64,000 nucleotides of DNA from Neopusillimonas maritima (GTDB lineage Bacteria > Pseudomonadota > Gammaproteobacteria > Burkholderiales > Burkholderiaceae_B), in the NCBI RefSeq assembly GCF_040930455.2, contig NZ_CP170494.1; one strand, written 5' to 3'. The notes beneath the pieces are model-generated. The model ran no database searches. It saw nothing but the letters and a program-made list of their open reading frames with translations, and had not been told where the DNA came from. The position numbers and the translations under genes are program-made. This document shows positions 37,801-46,307 of this stretch, piece after piece. Numbering within the stretch: the stretch's first letter is position 1; every line of letters begins with the position of its first letter.

Positions 37801-40800
37801 CCGGCGAAACCCAGAAAACCGTAACCGTCACATTTACGGGCGACACTGCGGTTGAAACACAGATCAACAACCTGAACTTCAGCGTACTCAGCGCCGCCGA
37901 GGCTTACAACGTTGTGGGCAACAGCGATGGTTATGGCCCCGCCAATGCCGACCCTGCAGCAAACAACGTTTCAGTTACCTACAACAACGACGACGTACAG
38001 CTCTGGATTAATGGTTTCAACAGCAATCCGCTACCCACGATCGAAGCGTATGAAGGCAAACCATTGTCGTTCTCGATGGTTCGCAATGGGCGGCTGGATC
38101 ACGACATCACGATCCAATACACGATCGTCAATGTTTCCACCGCCAATGCCGACTTTGCTAGCGGCACAATGACGGGTAGTTTCGTACTGGCCGGCGGGCA
38201 AAGCTACTACAACATTTCCCTAAGCGATGTTCTGGCGCAAGACGGTATCGACGCCTCGTCGATCGAGAGCTTCAAGCTGCAACTTAACGCACCCAGCGAC
38301 GTTACCGGCTCAACTGTGCGGTTCGGCTCCACCGGTTATGTTGCCAGCTCGCAAACACAACTGGAACTCAACGGGCGCATTCTTGAAGCAAGCACAAATT
38401 ATTCACTGAGCCCCGTCGCAACCAGCCAGAACGAAGGCGACGACGGGCAATATCCCACCTACACCCTAAATGTTTCCCGCAATGGGTACACAGGCGAGAC
38501 ACGGTTGTACTGGCGCATTGAAGGCATTGGTACAGACGCCGCCACGGCCGATGATTTCGGCGGTACTTTCCCAAGTGGTGTTCTACGGTTTGAGCCAGGC
38601 GTTACAGCCGGCCAGATCTCCTTCCAGATTGCGGGCGACCGCACGGTGGAAAAAAACGAGAACTTCCGCGTTGTCCTGTACGAGGAGGTTTTAGTCAATG
38701 CCGGCATCACCCGAGAGATTGAATACAACAGCACCAACCTGACGATCGTTAACGACGACACCGGGATTCAAATTTATGGTGCTGCCCTGACGGAGTCCGA
38801 TGCCGACCAAACCATCACATTCACGGTTCAGCGTTCGGGCGTCACGACCGGCCAGTCGACGATGAATTGGATTTTGGTGAACGACAGCACCAGTGCAGCT
38901 GATTTTGTTGGACCCACCAGCGGCACGATTACGTTCAATGCCAACGACACCATCAAAACAATCAGCGTTACCCTGAAAGGCGACGTAACGCCGGAGGATA
39001 TGGAGCGGTTTTACATTAACCTAACCAATATCAGCTCCGACGTAACCGACTTGATTGAAACCTCGGCCACCGGTGTCGTCAAGAACGACGACAGCAGCTT
39101 TGCAATTGCAGCGCTCGCCGCCGAAGGCCAGGAAAACGGCGTACATACCTTTGCAATTACCCGCTCGCACGACACGGATCAATACCAGACCGTGCGCTGG
39201 ACGCTGGTTTTCAATGGCAGCGCCAACGCCGATGACTTTGCTGGACAATTACTAACCGGAACGGTCACATTCGAACCGGGCCAGCTTAGCAAAACCATTA
39301 CCATCACGCCCAATAATGACAGTCAGGCAGAGCAGAACGAAGATTACACGGTTCAGATCTCGCTGGAAGGCGGCACAAGCGGTGATGTCATTACCACCGA
39401 TTCGGCACAAGGCCTGATCGTCAACGACGATGCCGGCTACCGGATCAGCGCCAACCAAACAGAAGCGGCCGAAGGCCACGCCGGCTCAACCGCCTTCACC
39501 TTCACGGTTACCCGTACCGGCAATATCAGTGCCGGGGGGAGCGTTGACTGGGTCCTGTCGTCAGATGCAGCCAATGCGCTCGATTTCCTGACCGCAGACT
39601 CGCTGGGCAATGGCGGGCTGCCAAGCGGCACACTGACATTCGACGCAGGGCAACCGAGCCAGACCATTACCATTCTTGTCGCCGGTGACAACGTCCAGGA
39701 AAATGACGAGACCTTTACCGTTACGCTGCGTAACCCCAGCGCGGGCCAGATTGTGGAAAATGAAGGCGCGGCAGACAGCATTATCCTGAATGACGATGCC
39801 ACCATCTCGATTGCGGCTGCCTCGGCAACCAAGGCCGAAGGCGACAGCAATCAAACTGCCTTTACCTTCACCATTACACGCACCGGGTCATTAAGCGACA
39901 CGCGCACCGTTGACTGGGCCGTGACCGGCTCAGGCGCCAATGCGGCCAACGAACTCGATTTCGGTGGCGCACTGCCCTCGGGCACGTTAACACTGCCGGC
40001 CGGGCAAGACTCCGTGACACTCACGGTATATGTATCGGGAGACCTGCAAGGCGAACCCGACGAAAACTTTACCGTTACCCTGAGCAACCCGTCTGAAGGC
40101 ACCAGCATAGACAACGCCAGCGCAACCGCAACGATCGAGGCCGACGACATTGTTTTCTCGATTGCCGCCCCCGAAAATGCAAGCGAAGGCGCCGACGGCG
40201 ACACCACGTATTTTGATTTTGTTGTTACGCGCAGCGGTAACCTTACGGGTGCACAGACTTTGAACTGGGCCATTACCGGCATCGGGGCACACCCCATTGA
40301 TTCAAACGACTTTGTCGACACCAGCGGCACCGTTTCGTTCGCTGCAGGCGAAACGCAGGCTATCGTGCGCGTTGCGGTTACCGGCGACTACCGGGCTGAA
40401 AACGACGAAGGCTTCCGTGTCACGCTGTCAAGCAATGACGATGTTGTTTTCGATACCGCAAGCGCCGATGCCGTCATACTCAATGACGACGTAGCTGTTG
40501 CCATTGCCGCGACCGACGCACAACACATTGAAGGACACGACGGCGCTCAGACCGTTTACACCTTCACGGTCACCCGTAGTGGCAACGTCGACCTTCCAGG
40601 CACAATCGACTGGTCGGTCGACCTGGCTGCCGGCTCTGTTAATGCCGACGATTTTCTTGACGGCGTCCTGCCCTCAGGAACCCTCAGCTTTGAGGCCGGG
40701 CAGCTTAGCCAGACCATCAGCGTTACCGTGATCGGCGATCGCAGCGTTGAAGCAGACGAGACCCTGGTTATCCGTCTGGCCAATCCTTCAGCCGGCACCG

Positions 40801-43800
40801 ACATCGTCACCCCCACGGCAACCGGCACCGTAGTCAGTGACGACATTGAATGGACACTTGCCGCCCTTTCCACACCCACTGAGGGAGATAGCGGTGCCAT
40901 TGCCTACACGTTCACTGTCTCGCGCACGGGCAGCCTGAGCGCCACCTCGCTGGACTGGCAGGTCACCGGTACAGGCGATGTCCCGGCAGACGTCAGCGAC
41001 TTCTTCGACGGCGCATTCCCCAATGGCACAATTCATTTCGAACGAGGCGTCAGTTCACAAACCCTGACCGTCTGGGTCGCCGGTGATGCAATACTGGAGA
41101 GCGACAAGTCATTCACACTCACGCTAACGCCGCCAGACGATAGCCAGACACATACTTTTGCGAATGACACGCTGGACGTCGTCATCCGCAATGACGACGA
41201 CGTCATGGCAATCAGCGCAACAAGCAACGAGGGCCCTGAGGGTTCGGGTGACACAGGCACACTGACTTTTACCATTACACGAACAGGCAGCCTGGAAGGC
41301 ACATCCACCGTAGGGTGGCGGATTGCCCATGGCGACACAACCGATGCCGATTTCGTCCAGTCCGTTGGCACCATCACTTTTGCCGACGGTCAGGCCGAAT
41401 ACATTCTTACGGTGCCTGTTTCCGGTGACCGCAGCGTGGAAATCGATGAGGCCTTTACTGTTGAATTATTCAACCCCGGCGCCGGCAGTACCATCGATCC
41501 AGAGTCATCGTCGGCCAATGGCATTATCCGCAACGACGATATCGACCTGACCGTCAATGCCGTTGTGGCCGAGGTCATCGAGGGCGACGGCGACAACGGC
41601 GGGCGTCTTCACTATACGGTGACCCGCACAGGCGATCTCAGCGCGGCGACCACGTTCAACTGGGCGGTTCTGGCGGGCTCGGCCCAGGCCGACGACTTCG
41701 CAGGGGGTGTACTGCCATCAGGCACGATTACATTCGCTGCCGGAGAAACCAGCAAGGATATCTATATTGATATCAACGGCGATGGCGCTGCCGAGTCGAC
41801 AGAGCAATTCACCTTGCACCTGTCTGATGTCGACGCCGCCGTCGATATCGTGAACAACAACCTTACCGGCAATATCGGCGACGACGATGACATCCTCACC
41901 TTGTCTGCCGTTAACGCGATGGTGGCCGAAGGCGATGAGGGAATCACCCTTTTCACTTTCCGTATCGACCGCAGCGGTACATCGATCGGTGAAGCATCGG
42001 TTCAGTGGAATGCCGCGGGCATCGGTACGCACCCCCTTGCCGGCGACGAGTTTTCGGCCACTTCGGGCATCGTTACCTTTGCCGATGGTGAGACATTCAA
42101 AACGTTCACCGTTTCGGTTAAAGCCGACGAACTCGGTGAATACGATGAGTCATTCGAAGTCTGGCTCAGTGATGCCAGTTTCGGCTCGACCATCAATACA
42201 AGCGTCAACGACGGCAAGGTAGGTGCAACCGTCATTAATGATGACCCCGTATTGTTCATCGCGGCAGACGCCTCGGCAACACTGGAAGGCCAGGCTGGAG
42301 ACGAAACCGCCTTTACGTTCACAGTGACACGTAGCGGTGACCTCAGCGGAACGTCCAGCGCGCTGTGGCAGGTCGTTCCCTTCGGGGCCATCAGCGCCAA
42401 CGCGGAAGACTTTGGCGGCTACTATCCCAGCGGCGTTGTTGCATTCGGCGTTGGCGAAACCAGCAAAACCATTACGGTTTACATCACTGGCGATGCCCAG
42501 GGCGAGCGCGACGAAACCTTCTCCGTTGTACTGTCGGAGCCGGAAGGCGCATCAATCCTTGAGCCAAGCGCGCACACTGCCATCACCAACGACGATACCG
42601 GCCTGGTGGTCTCGGCTGTGGGAGAAGCTGCACGCTACGAAGGCCAGGCCGGAGACCTCGTCACGTTCACCTACCGCATCGAACGACTGGGTGATAGCAC
42701 GGGGACCGTATCGGTTGACTGGCATGTGGAAGGTACCGGCAGCTACCCGGGCCAGGCCACCGACTTTGCCGGCGGTAATTTCCCAGGCGGGACCGTCACT
42801 TTCAATGAAGGTGAAACGTTCAAGGACGTCATCGTGCAGATTGCCGGTGACAACACCTTGGGGCCGGACCAAACCTTCGATGTCGTCCTGTCTTCACCAC
42901 AAGGCATCGGAATCATCAATGACCGCGCAAGCGGAACCATATTGAACGACGACAGCCAATTTTCGGTTAACGCCCTTGATGCCACATTGAACGAGGGCAA
43001 TAACGGCAGCACAACCGTCTTCCGGTTCACTGTCACCCGCTCGGGTGAAACTGAATTGGCGGCCAGTATTGATTGGTCGGTATTGGGCACCGGAGCCGAA
43101 CCCGTTGACGCCGACGATTTCGTGGGCGGTACTTTCCCATCAGGCACGCTGAATTTCGCCGAAGGCGAAACCAGCAAGACGATTGAAATTGAAGTCTACG
43201 GCGACGACATCGGTGAAGCCGATGAACAGTTCCTGGTGCAGTTGTCCGGCAACTCGGGCGGCACCAGCATCAATCCGTTGCAAGGCTCGGCCCGCGCGAC
43301 CGTTCGCGGCGACGATGTTGCCTTGACCATTATCGCACTTGACAGTCAACGTCCTGAAGGACAGCCGGGCGACGCCGAAGCACTGAGCTATCGTATTTTG
43401 CGCGCCGGGCCCGACGATCAGGCCATTGTCATTCAATATGCGATTACCGGCGGCGTGAACAGCGACGACTTCGAAACGCCGCTCACCGGAACGGTGACAT
43501 TGGCTGCAGGTGTTTCCGAGATGGTCTTTACCTTGCCCATTGCCGGCGATACGCTGCGCGAAGGGAATGAGTCTTTCAACATCACCTTTACGCATCCCAC
43601 CTTGACCGGTGGCAATACCGTCTTGTCGGGCACCATTACCGACGATGACCTGGGTCTGGCCCTGGCCGGGCCGGATAGCGTGGTTGAAGGCAACGAAGGT
43701 ACAGCGCAAACGCTCAGCTACGACCTCACCCGCAACCCCTCGGCGGAAATCGAAACCTTCTACTGGAAAGTCATTAGCGGCAACGGCCAGGGCATCGACG

Positions 43801-44633
43801 AAAGCGATCTGGTGGGCGGCTTTGCCTCCGGCATGGTGACATTCGCGGCAAACGCTACGTCGACCAGCTTCAGCTTTGACGTAGACGGTGACGCCTGGGT
43901 GGAAGCCAATGAGAGCTTCCGGATTATCATCAGCCGGACTCCCGATCACGCAAACCCCATTCTGAGCAAAACAGGAACCATCGTAAACGACGATAACGCC
44001 GATGCGAACGCCAACGTGCTGCAAGGAACGGCCGTCGAAGATACCCTGCAAGGCTTGGGCGGCGATGACTTCCTGTTTGGATACAACGGGTCCGACTCTC
44101 TTTCCGGAGGAGCCGGAGACGACCTGCTGGCAGGCGGAAGTGGTGCCGATGTGTTGTCGGGCGGCAGCGGGGCCGATCGCTTCTATTACGATGCGCCCAC
44201 AGAGGGGATGGACTCCATTCTCGATTTCCAGCCGGGAACAGACCTGTTCACGTTCAATTCCGCCCAGTTCGGTAACCTGGGCACGTTGAGCGTCGTATCG
44301 CAAGCATCGACAGGCGACGTCTTCTCGACGTTAACGGCGCTGGCGGGCCAGGCAGACGCCGACCTGTACAAAATCAGTTTCAACCCCGGGCAGTTCCGGT
44401 TCGACACCGGCGACAATGGTGAACTCGATGAACTCGAGGCGGCCATTAGCGACGGCGATCATTCCGGCGCGGCCTTCTTCCTGATTTCCGATGGCGATGT
44501 GACACGTTTGTATTACGATGCCGACACCGGGTCGGGGGAAGACGGTTCGCAAATGGTGGCGCTGGCCGAAGTGGCCAACCAGTCTGATGCCACCGCTTTA
44601 CCCGACGATGTCGTTCAGCCTCAAGGTACGTAA
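28890..44633 (+). CDS. Giant Calx-beta repeat RTX protein secreted by type I system
   Basis: One uninterrupted frame encodes 5247 residues. The N-terminus has about 100 helical Ala/Gln/Leu-rich residues, then a Ser/Thr/Pro-rich linker to residue 279. Thirty-nine Calx-beta-like repeats follow (residues 280-5035, about 122 each), most ending in NDD or DD. A short block of GGxGxDxLx RTX nonapeptides (about 5056-5100) comes next, then an acidic C-terminal secretion region. No Sec signal is present. The gene lies between a TolC-like gene and ABC and HlyD genes in one operon, so type I export is nearly certain. A Ca-dependent adhesin or surface fibre role is inferred. No LapA-type retention module or LapD/LapG gene is visible. 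Confidence 0.9.
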   Translation: MAELTPAQADAVTRAAQAINDFLNGNAPTNITTQSQALDLAQTILTEAGISTELAQNALTQISTLLAQNAFSTASLMQLLNNDLPENTPSDNTESASNNLATRNDNVLANADADASDEGDIQSISPNTPSAAPTTPLTAIPVPTTSFDGNNTLSAQQGSVLTGPAPFNSTIRPELTGLTGEVARNTQRGSAPPESTALTGDATGSGIIPPGTPPELAFLSTDAANDSLISGVNQGVTLNPPSPGISGINTLPPAAPPPAATPPASNPQPVPPAVPPAPVISVAPVQSTIVETDTSRATLSFIITRTRADGSAQVNWSLTGSDTSLLENSVTQGTAQFADGQLSTTVVVTIAGNTRVNGDQTLTVTLSSPTNGHTLGTAQAATTVYDNDGTLQIQAAGVSVLEGTTDEVTYAEFVVTRTNGRSNASVDWTAQGLDETDFEGPIPSGTLNFSAGELSKTIRIPIRGDQTVEPDEILTVTLGNPSPNITITQGTATTTILNDDGWVSINANQTQVAEGDTGKISLISFTVSRTNGNGSSSVDWSISGIDLDDLANGALQGTIEFAPGQTSRDIVLQIRGDRTIEANETAVVTLSNPQGNARIDAAQASTTITNDDFGVTLSGIQTEVAEGAENTQTAITFVISRSADMTQAGEVQWRLVRWGTHAADSTDFVVSQNGLNLSDGMPSGTVTFVENGTNQHTVTVYVKGDNIAEIDETYGVILMNPSTGMQIINGEAYGVIETDESVYSVQAVENTTLEGNGSDGIQTFIVSRTGNTTVAGSIDFVIEGYGELPADAIDFATGQPLNGTLDFAAGQTERIVQVQLSGDNVIEGEETWSFTLQPVSDNAQVDVGAAYVSIVNDDQSISLAATNAIIREGNDTSQPLQFTITRTGELSIPATVQWQVTGRGINPVDGTDFGGMLPSGVIQFEAGQSEAVISFSPLPDSIREQDEGLQVVITSTTPGLTITQDTANGVIRNDDVTLTVDAVALSGPEGDPGAPGTLTLAVERARDLLTSTTVNWQIVFEGNNPATAADFADGTVFSGTLTFTRGVQSQAVVLNLNPNSLLEADKDFRVVLSNPSAGTQIVTVSTNGKITNDDVTFNLVPGAHIAEGSAETHFIEYTVERAGDLSGTDVIGWSLLPGNTNPVDIHDFGGTWPNGSLTFNPGQSTQTIRIPITPDSTLEADESFIIQLGSPNPGATIETGQAGGVILNDDHTFSVTVDTASVAEGAAGQSSEIRFLVSRTGDTTGAGQVSWRIVTTSGDTVSGADFAGGVLPSGILNFTAGQTEQFVTLDIAGDYAMEQDENLRIELYDPATGSSVANGTAEATIVNDDVGLAIMTTSSHLAEQDSGTVIHRFTVTRSGVLSQTTTVDWAISGDVDAADFGGILPSGTLTFAPGVETQVIEIAVSGDTQIETTEAFTVTLSNASNHGDITTNSAQASIIADDISFAIAAEQTELAEGADGTQVLRFTITRSGDTTTPAIIHWEASGLQASDFIDATAFNGDLQFDANELTKTLEFTLKADAQVESNETLTVTITNPGNNPAQDSTYIEQASAGTLVRNDDTGLALNAGPVQNSEGQENTTTEFTFTITRTGVLGASTIDWKVMLPETGSPASLADFASDQDILNNNDGFPSGQVTFIEGQETANIAVRIQGDRSIELDEAFQVVLVNPPANTELINGTAQGIITNDDLGFSIAAVSTSQAEGQAGTTAFTFTVTRAGNLDAVAFVDWSIPLSGNLSTADFSALGDTLTFAPQEASKTLTIYVNGDLDVENDETFSVEISNARLENNTALDIIDATASATILNDDQQFQVSSPESIIEGNSGTKTLTFTITRTGNTSAEASVAYAVSATAGINASDTLNGLPSGTLMFEAGQTEKTVTVTIVGDTIAEDNEGLTLTLDNPSAGTISPSQGQATTVITNDDTYYSLSAPVAAYEGSSGEYTDYVFTITRTGVDTNGSVQWKLTNPSGNLSTSDFDTSDQLGSNNNFPSGTVNFTANGPDTQTFTVRVKGDVSLEGDEPFEIVLSNPSGGLVNPEAASATTTILNDDAVFSISADTVTAWESNDGGQTTVTFTVTRNGALHNDQTVDWSLQNHPSFSALDLVDGQPTSGTLSFTNGQTTQTITIQVKGDNQVEDDAVLTVSLASPSANSAIASGQGSATTTVNNDDAAFSIAALSADKAEGDASYTAFTFTVTRSDYTSQTNTINWRVDPSVATSVSADDFYFSQPSGVSFDNDGYPGGTLTFANGVSSQTITVYVRSDSKLESNENLKIMLTNASAGSEIDTSSATGIVRNDDAQYNITSGTLSQVEGDSGLSGPTFTYTVTRTGNTDRASTVEWYVPGGSGSNPANAYDFVVGSTRQLPSGTLSFAAGETSKTFTVRAYGDTGLDNYQGINRGSVEANETFQVVLRNPSSGSEVGSNSQFESTITNDDTLVTIEWTQARQAEKIAGESTTYTITLTRSGDTAKTSTVNWSVTGFSLYDYNSGQWEYGTDAADFSGITSNSVVFASGETSKTITFTVAGDNTIEDDEWFRVDFTNGGGIDELYTSNNGSSNTYLYGQQLNSHDTSTITLIGEVQRDESIFNLDSTPVTGNQRAEGDTPADQGAGDYIEHTFTIHRTISTSGSAWVEWKVQTAAGINYATDLDDFYPGQDALNTNSGLPSGRVEFNDGETSKTITIRTATDNLGEFNESFRVYLSDVSPGSSIDESDAASVVGTNNYVTLTNDDTRFDVYNETAEEAGDLVFSVERSGDVRGIDSVDWVITVPGTETGNETNNDTGTWYKLDPSDLDIDWILENNGHIANLQWNATERTFSGTFTFTDGQTSHTITLRTLSDTLTETWRESLSMSLSNPQNLDDGEVEHEDIETPTVGSGGAVGTVYDNEPDPLISVTSDTAQFYEGTSTSKTITFTLTRTDLNDHDGALNYPTTVVWKLTGTNLNEVYGLVNLDAEVFSYGGDATNVSKPNNGLTYGEVSFAAGETQKTVTVTFTGDTAVETQINNLNFSVLSAAEAYNVVGNSDGYGPANADPAANNVSVTYNNDDVQLWINGFNSNPLPTIEAYEGKPLSFSMVRNGRLDHDITIQYTIVNVSTANADFASGTMTGSFVLAGGQSYYNISLSDVLAQDGIDASSIESFKLQLNAPSDVTGSTVRFGSTGYVASSQTQLELNGRILEASTNYSLSPVATSQNEGDDGQYPTYTLNVSRNGYTGETRLYWRIEGIGTDAATADDFGGTFPSGVLRFEPGVTAGQISFQIAGDRTVEKNENFRVVLYEEVLVNAGITREIEYNSTNLTIVNDDTGIQIYGAALTESDADQTITFTVQRSGVTTGQSTMNWILVNDSTSAADFVGPTSGTITFNANDTIKTISVTLKGDVTPEDMERFYINLTNISSDVTDLIETSATGVVKNDDSSFAIAALAAEGQENGVHTFAITRSHDTDQYQTVRWTLVFNGSANADDFAGQLLTGTVTFEPGQLSKTITITPNNDSQAEQNEDYTVQISLEGGTSGDVITTDSAQGLIVNDDAGYRISANQTEAAEGHAGSTAFTFTVTRTGNISAGGSVDWVLSSDAANALDFLTADSLGNGGLPSGTLTFDAGQPSQTITILVAGDNVQENDETFTVTLRNPSAGQIVENEGAADSIILNDDATISIAAASATKAEGDSNQTAFTFTITRTGSLSDTRTVDWAVTGSGANAANELDFGGALPSGTLTLPAGQDSVTLTVYVSGDLQGEPDENFTVTLSNPSEGTSIDNASATATIEADDIVFSIAAPENASEGADGDTTYFDFVVTRSGNLTGAQTLNWAITGIGAHPIDSNDFVDTSGTVSFAAGETQAIVRVAVTGDYRAENDEGFRVTLSSNDDVVFDTASADAVILNDDVAVAIAATDAQHIEGHDGAQTVYTFTVTRSGNVDLPGTIDWSVDLAAGSVNADDFLDGVLPSGTLSFEAGQLSQTISVTVIGDRSVEADETLVIRLANPSAGTDIVTPTATGTVVSDDIEWTLAALSTPTEGDSGAIAYTFTVSRTGSLSATSLDWQVTGTGDVPADVSDFFDGAFPNGTIHFERGVSSQTLTVWVAGDAILESDKSFTLTLTPPDDSQTHTFANDTLDVVIRNDDDVMAISATSNEGPEGSGDTGTLTFTITRTGSLEGTSTVGWRIAHGDTTDADFVQSVGTITFADGQAEYILTVPVSGDRSVEIDEAFTVELFNPGAGSTIDPESSSANGIIRNDDIDLTVNAVVAEVIEGDGDNGGRLHYTVTRTGDLSAATTFNWAVLAGSAQADDFAGGVLPSGTITFAAGETSKDIYIDINGDGAAESTEQFTLHLSDVDAAVDIVNNNLTGNIGDDDDILTLSAVNAMVAEGDEGITLFTFRIDRSGTSIGEASVQWNAAGIGTHPLAGDEFSATSGIVTFADGETFKTFTVSVKADELGEYDESFEVWLSDASFGSTINTSVNDGKVGATVINDDPVLFIAADASATLEGQAGDETAFTFTVTRSGDLSGTSSALWQVVPFGAISANAEDFGGYYPSGVVAFGVGETSKTITVYITGDAQGERDETFSVVLSEPEGASILEPSAHTAITNDDTGLVVSAVGEAARYEGQAGDLVTFTYRIERLGDSTGTVSVDWHVEGTGSYPGQATDFAGGNFPGGTVTFNEGETFKDVIVQIAGDNTLGPDQTFDVVLSSPQGIGIINDRASGTILNDDSQFSVNALDATLNEGNNGSTTVFRFTVTRSGETELAASIDWSVLGTGAEPVDADDFVGGTFPSGTLNFAEGETSKTIEIEVYGDDIGEADEQFLVQLSGNSGGTSINPLQGSARATVRGDDVALTIIALDSQRPEGQPGDAEALSYRILRAGPDDQAIVIQYAITGGVNSDDFETPLTGTVTLAAGVSEMVFTLPIAGDTLREGNESFNITFTHPTLTGGNTVLSGTITDDDLGLALAGPDSVVEGNEGTAQTLSYDLTRNPSAEIETFYWKVISGNGQGIDESDLVGGFASGMVTFAANATSTSFSFDVDGDAWVEANESFRIIISRTPDHANPILSKTGTIVNDDNADANANVLQGTAVEDTLQGLGGDDFLFGYNGSDSLSGGAGDDLLAGGSGADVLSGGSGADRFYYDAPTEGMDSILDFQPGTDLFTFNSAQFGNLGTLSVVSQASTGDVFSTLTALAGQADADLYKISFNPGQFRFDTGDNGELDELEAAISDGDHSGAAFFLISDGDVTRLYYDADTGSGEDGSQMVALAEVANQSDATALPDDVVQPQGT
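29727..43994 (+). repeat. Array of 39 Calx-beta-like repeats
   Basis: Repeat units of about 105-150 residues share the order xxxEGdxxxxxTFTVTRTG, VDWxVxG, DFxxGxxPSGTLxFxxGexxkTIxVxxxGD, ExdExFxVxLSNPs, then AxatIxNDD. Copies are diverged in sequence, unlike near-identical DNA repeats. Copies 19-23 are the most aberrant, with longer loops and lost NDD ends. Confidence 0.87.
44055..44190 (+). repeat. RTX nonapeptide block
   Basis: Four to five Gly/Asp-rich nonapeptides (LGGDDFLFG, GGAGDDLLA, GGSGADVLS, GGSGADRFY) predict a small calcium-binding beta roll just before the C-terminal secretion region. The block is short for so large a protein. Confidence 0.85.
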
Positions 44634-44639
44634 CAAGCA

Positions 44640-46307
44640 ATGAAAGAGTTTCTAGCGCGTTTTTCGTTGCACAAATCGTTACGTACCGAGTTGCTGGTTT
44701 CATCACTGTTAATCAACCTGCTGGGGCTGGCGAGCTCGCTTTACAGCATTCAGGTACTGAACCGCTATCTGGCGCTGGGGGTCGACGCAACCCTGATCAG
44801 CCTGACCATTGGCGCCCTCATTGCCGTTGGTTTTGAAATTTTCCTGCGAGGCGCCCGTCTCAAGTTGGCACAATGGCTCTGCATGCAGGCCGACCAACGT
44901 TTGTCGGGCGACATTTTCGATGCAACCGCACGGGGCCAGTTTTCCTTGCTGGAACAGCTCCCTGCACCGGCCAGGAGGGAAATCATTGGCGGGCAAACAA
45001 CGGTACAGCAATGTTTCAGCGCACCGAACCTGGTGACCATGCTCGACGCCCCTTTTGCGTTGGTGTTTTTGTGTGTCTTGTTTCTGATCAGCCCCTTTTT
45101 GGCCTTTTTTGCATTACTGCTCATGCTGTTCATTGCCGCCGTTTCGCTGTTGGCCCAACAGAAACTGCGTATGCCGATGCAGGCGCAAAGCAAGGCCAAC
45201 ATTCAATTGGCGGGCCATCAGCAGACCTTGACCGCCGGCGGGGAAATGGTTCGGGTGTTCGGTGTCGCCGAACCGCTCAAACTGAAGTGGCAGGCGCAGA
45301 TTGAACAATTGGCATTGTTACGCGCCGATACCAATCGACTGCAAAGCGTCATACAGAATGCCAGCTATGCGGGCACGATTCTCATGAGTATCCTGATCAT
45401 GGGGCTTGGCGCCCGCCAGGTCATGACAGGCAACCTGGACGTCGGCACGCTCATTGGCGCCAACATCCTGGCAAGCCGTGCGCTGGCCGCCATGACCCGG
45501 GCACTGGGCCTGAGTGAACAAATCGGCCGGGGCGACAGAGCACTGGAATTACTGCAGCAACTGTGCAGCATCCCCAAAGAACGCAGTGAAGGCATGAAGC
45601 TTCAAACGTATCGGGGCGGTGTCACGCTGGAGGACCTGGGCTTTGCCTACAAAGGTCAGCCGGTGCCCACCATGGAACATTTTTTTTGCGACATTCAACC
45701 CGGTCAGGTTGTGGTCGTCAGCGGAGCCAATGGCAGCGGGAAAACCACGTTTGCAAGACTGCTGGCGGGACTACTGGAGCCGGCCCGCGGCAGAATCAAA
45801 ATCGACGGCATGGATTTACGCCAGGCAGATCCGACATGGTGGCGTCAGCAAATCGTTTACCTGCCGCAGGAGCCGCTGTTCTTCGACGGCACGCTAAGAG
45901 AGAACCTGACCGTCCTGAAACCGGAAACCACCGATGAGCACCTTCTGGCCCTTTGCCAGGAAACCGCTGTTGCACGATACGTTGAGTCGGGTTCCGAGGG
46001 GCTGGACATGAAAATTCGCGGGGGAGGCCATGCCATCCCGGTTGGAATTAAACGACGACTTGCTCTGGTAAGGGCATTGGTCAGCGAGGGCCCATTGGTT
46101 ATTCTGGACGATCCGTCGGAGGGCGTGGATGCCGAAGGCTGCCAGGCCATCGCCGCGATCTTGAACCGGCTTTCACGTGAAGGACGCACCCTGATCGTGA
46201 TGAGCAATGAGCGTTTCATTCAATCAGCGGCCGACACACGTATCGACCTGAACAGCAAACCCACCCCGCACATCGTGACGTCTGTCGCCGCCGGAGACGA
46301 TGCATGA
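44640..46307 (+). CDS. Type I secretion ABC transporter with atypical ATPase motifs
   Basis: The 555-residue protein has an N-terminal membrane domain with six hydrophobic segments (about 15-280) and a nucleotide-binding domain (about 325-545). There is no peptidase or C39-like extension. Walker A (GANGSGKTT, 362-370) and the Q-loop (Q410) are intact. The LSGGQ signature is replaced by GGGHAIPVGIKRRLALVRAL. The catalytic Glu after Walker B is Asp (ILDD, D491), and the switch His is Asn (SNERF, N523). It starts 6 bp after the giant gene and shares an ATGA overlap with the HlyD gene, so it should export the giant protein. How it hydrolyses ATP needs the motif differences resolved. Confidence 0.87.
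   Translation: MKEFLARFSLHKSLRTELLVSSLLINLLGLASSLYSIQVLNRYLALGVDATLISLTIGALIAVGFEIFLRGARLKLAQWLCMQADQRLSGDIFDATARGQFSLLEQLPAPARREIIGGQTTVQQCFSAPNLVTMLDAPFALVFLCVLFLISPFLAFFALLLMLFIAAVSLLAQQKLRMPMQAQSKANIQLAGHQQTLTAGGEMVRVFGVAEPLKLKWQAQIEQLALLRADTNRLQSVIQNASYAGTILMSILIMGLGARQVMTGNLDVGTLIGANILASRALAAMTRALGLSEQIGRGDRALELLQQLCSIPKERSEGMKLQTYRGGVTLEDLGFAYKGQPVPTMEHFFCDIQPGQVVVVSGANGSGKTTFARLLAGLLEPARGRIKIDGMDLRQADPTWWRQQIVYLPQEPLFFDGTLRENLTVLKPETTDEHLLALCQETAVARYVESGSEGLDMKIRGGGHAIPVGIKRRLALVRALVSEGPLVILDDPSEGVDAEGCQAIAAILNRLSREGRTLIVMSNERFIQSAADTRIDLNSKPTPHIVTSVAAGDDA

Noticed and set aside
29727..43994. Calx-beta repeat array considered as a CRISPR or satellite DNA
   Set aside because: Repetition is at protein level with diverged DNA, one continuous frame and no spacer structure.
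43140..44303. Long minus-strand open frame (387 codons) inside the giant gene
   Set aside because: It is antisense to repeat-coding sequence with strong codon bias; the product has no recognisable domain, and similar shadows occur all along the gene (for example 30657-31781).
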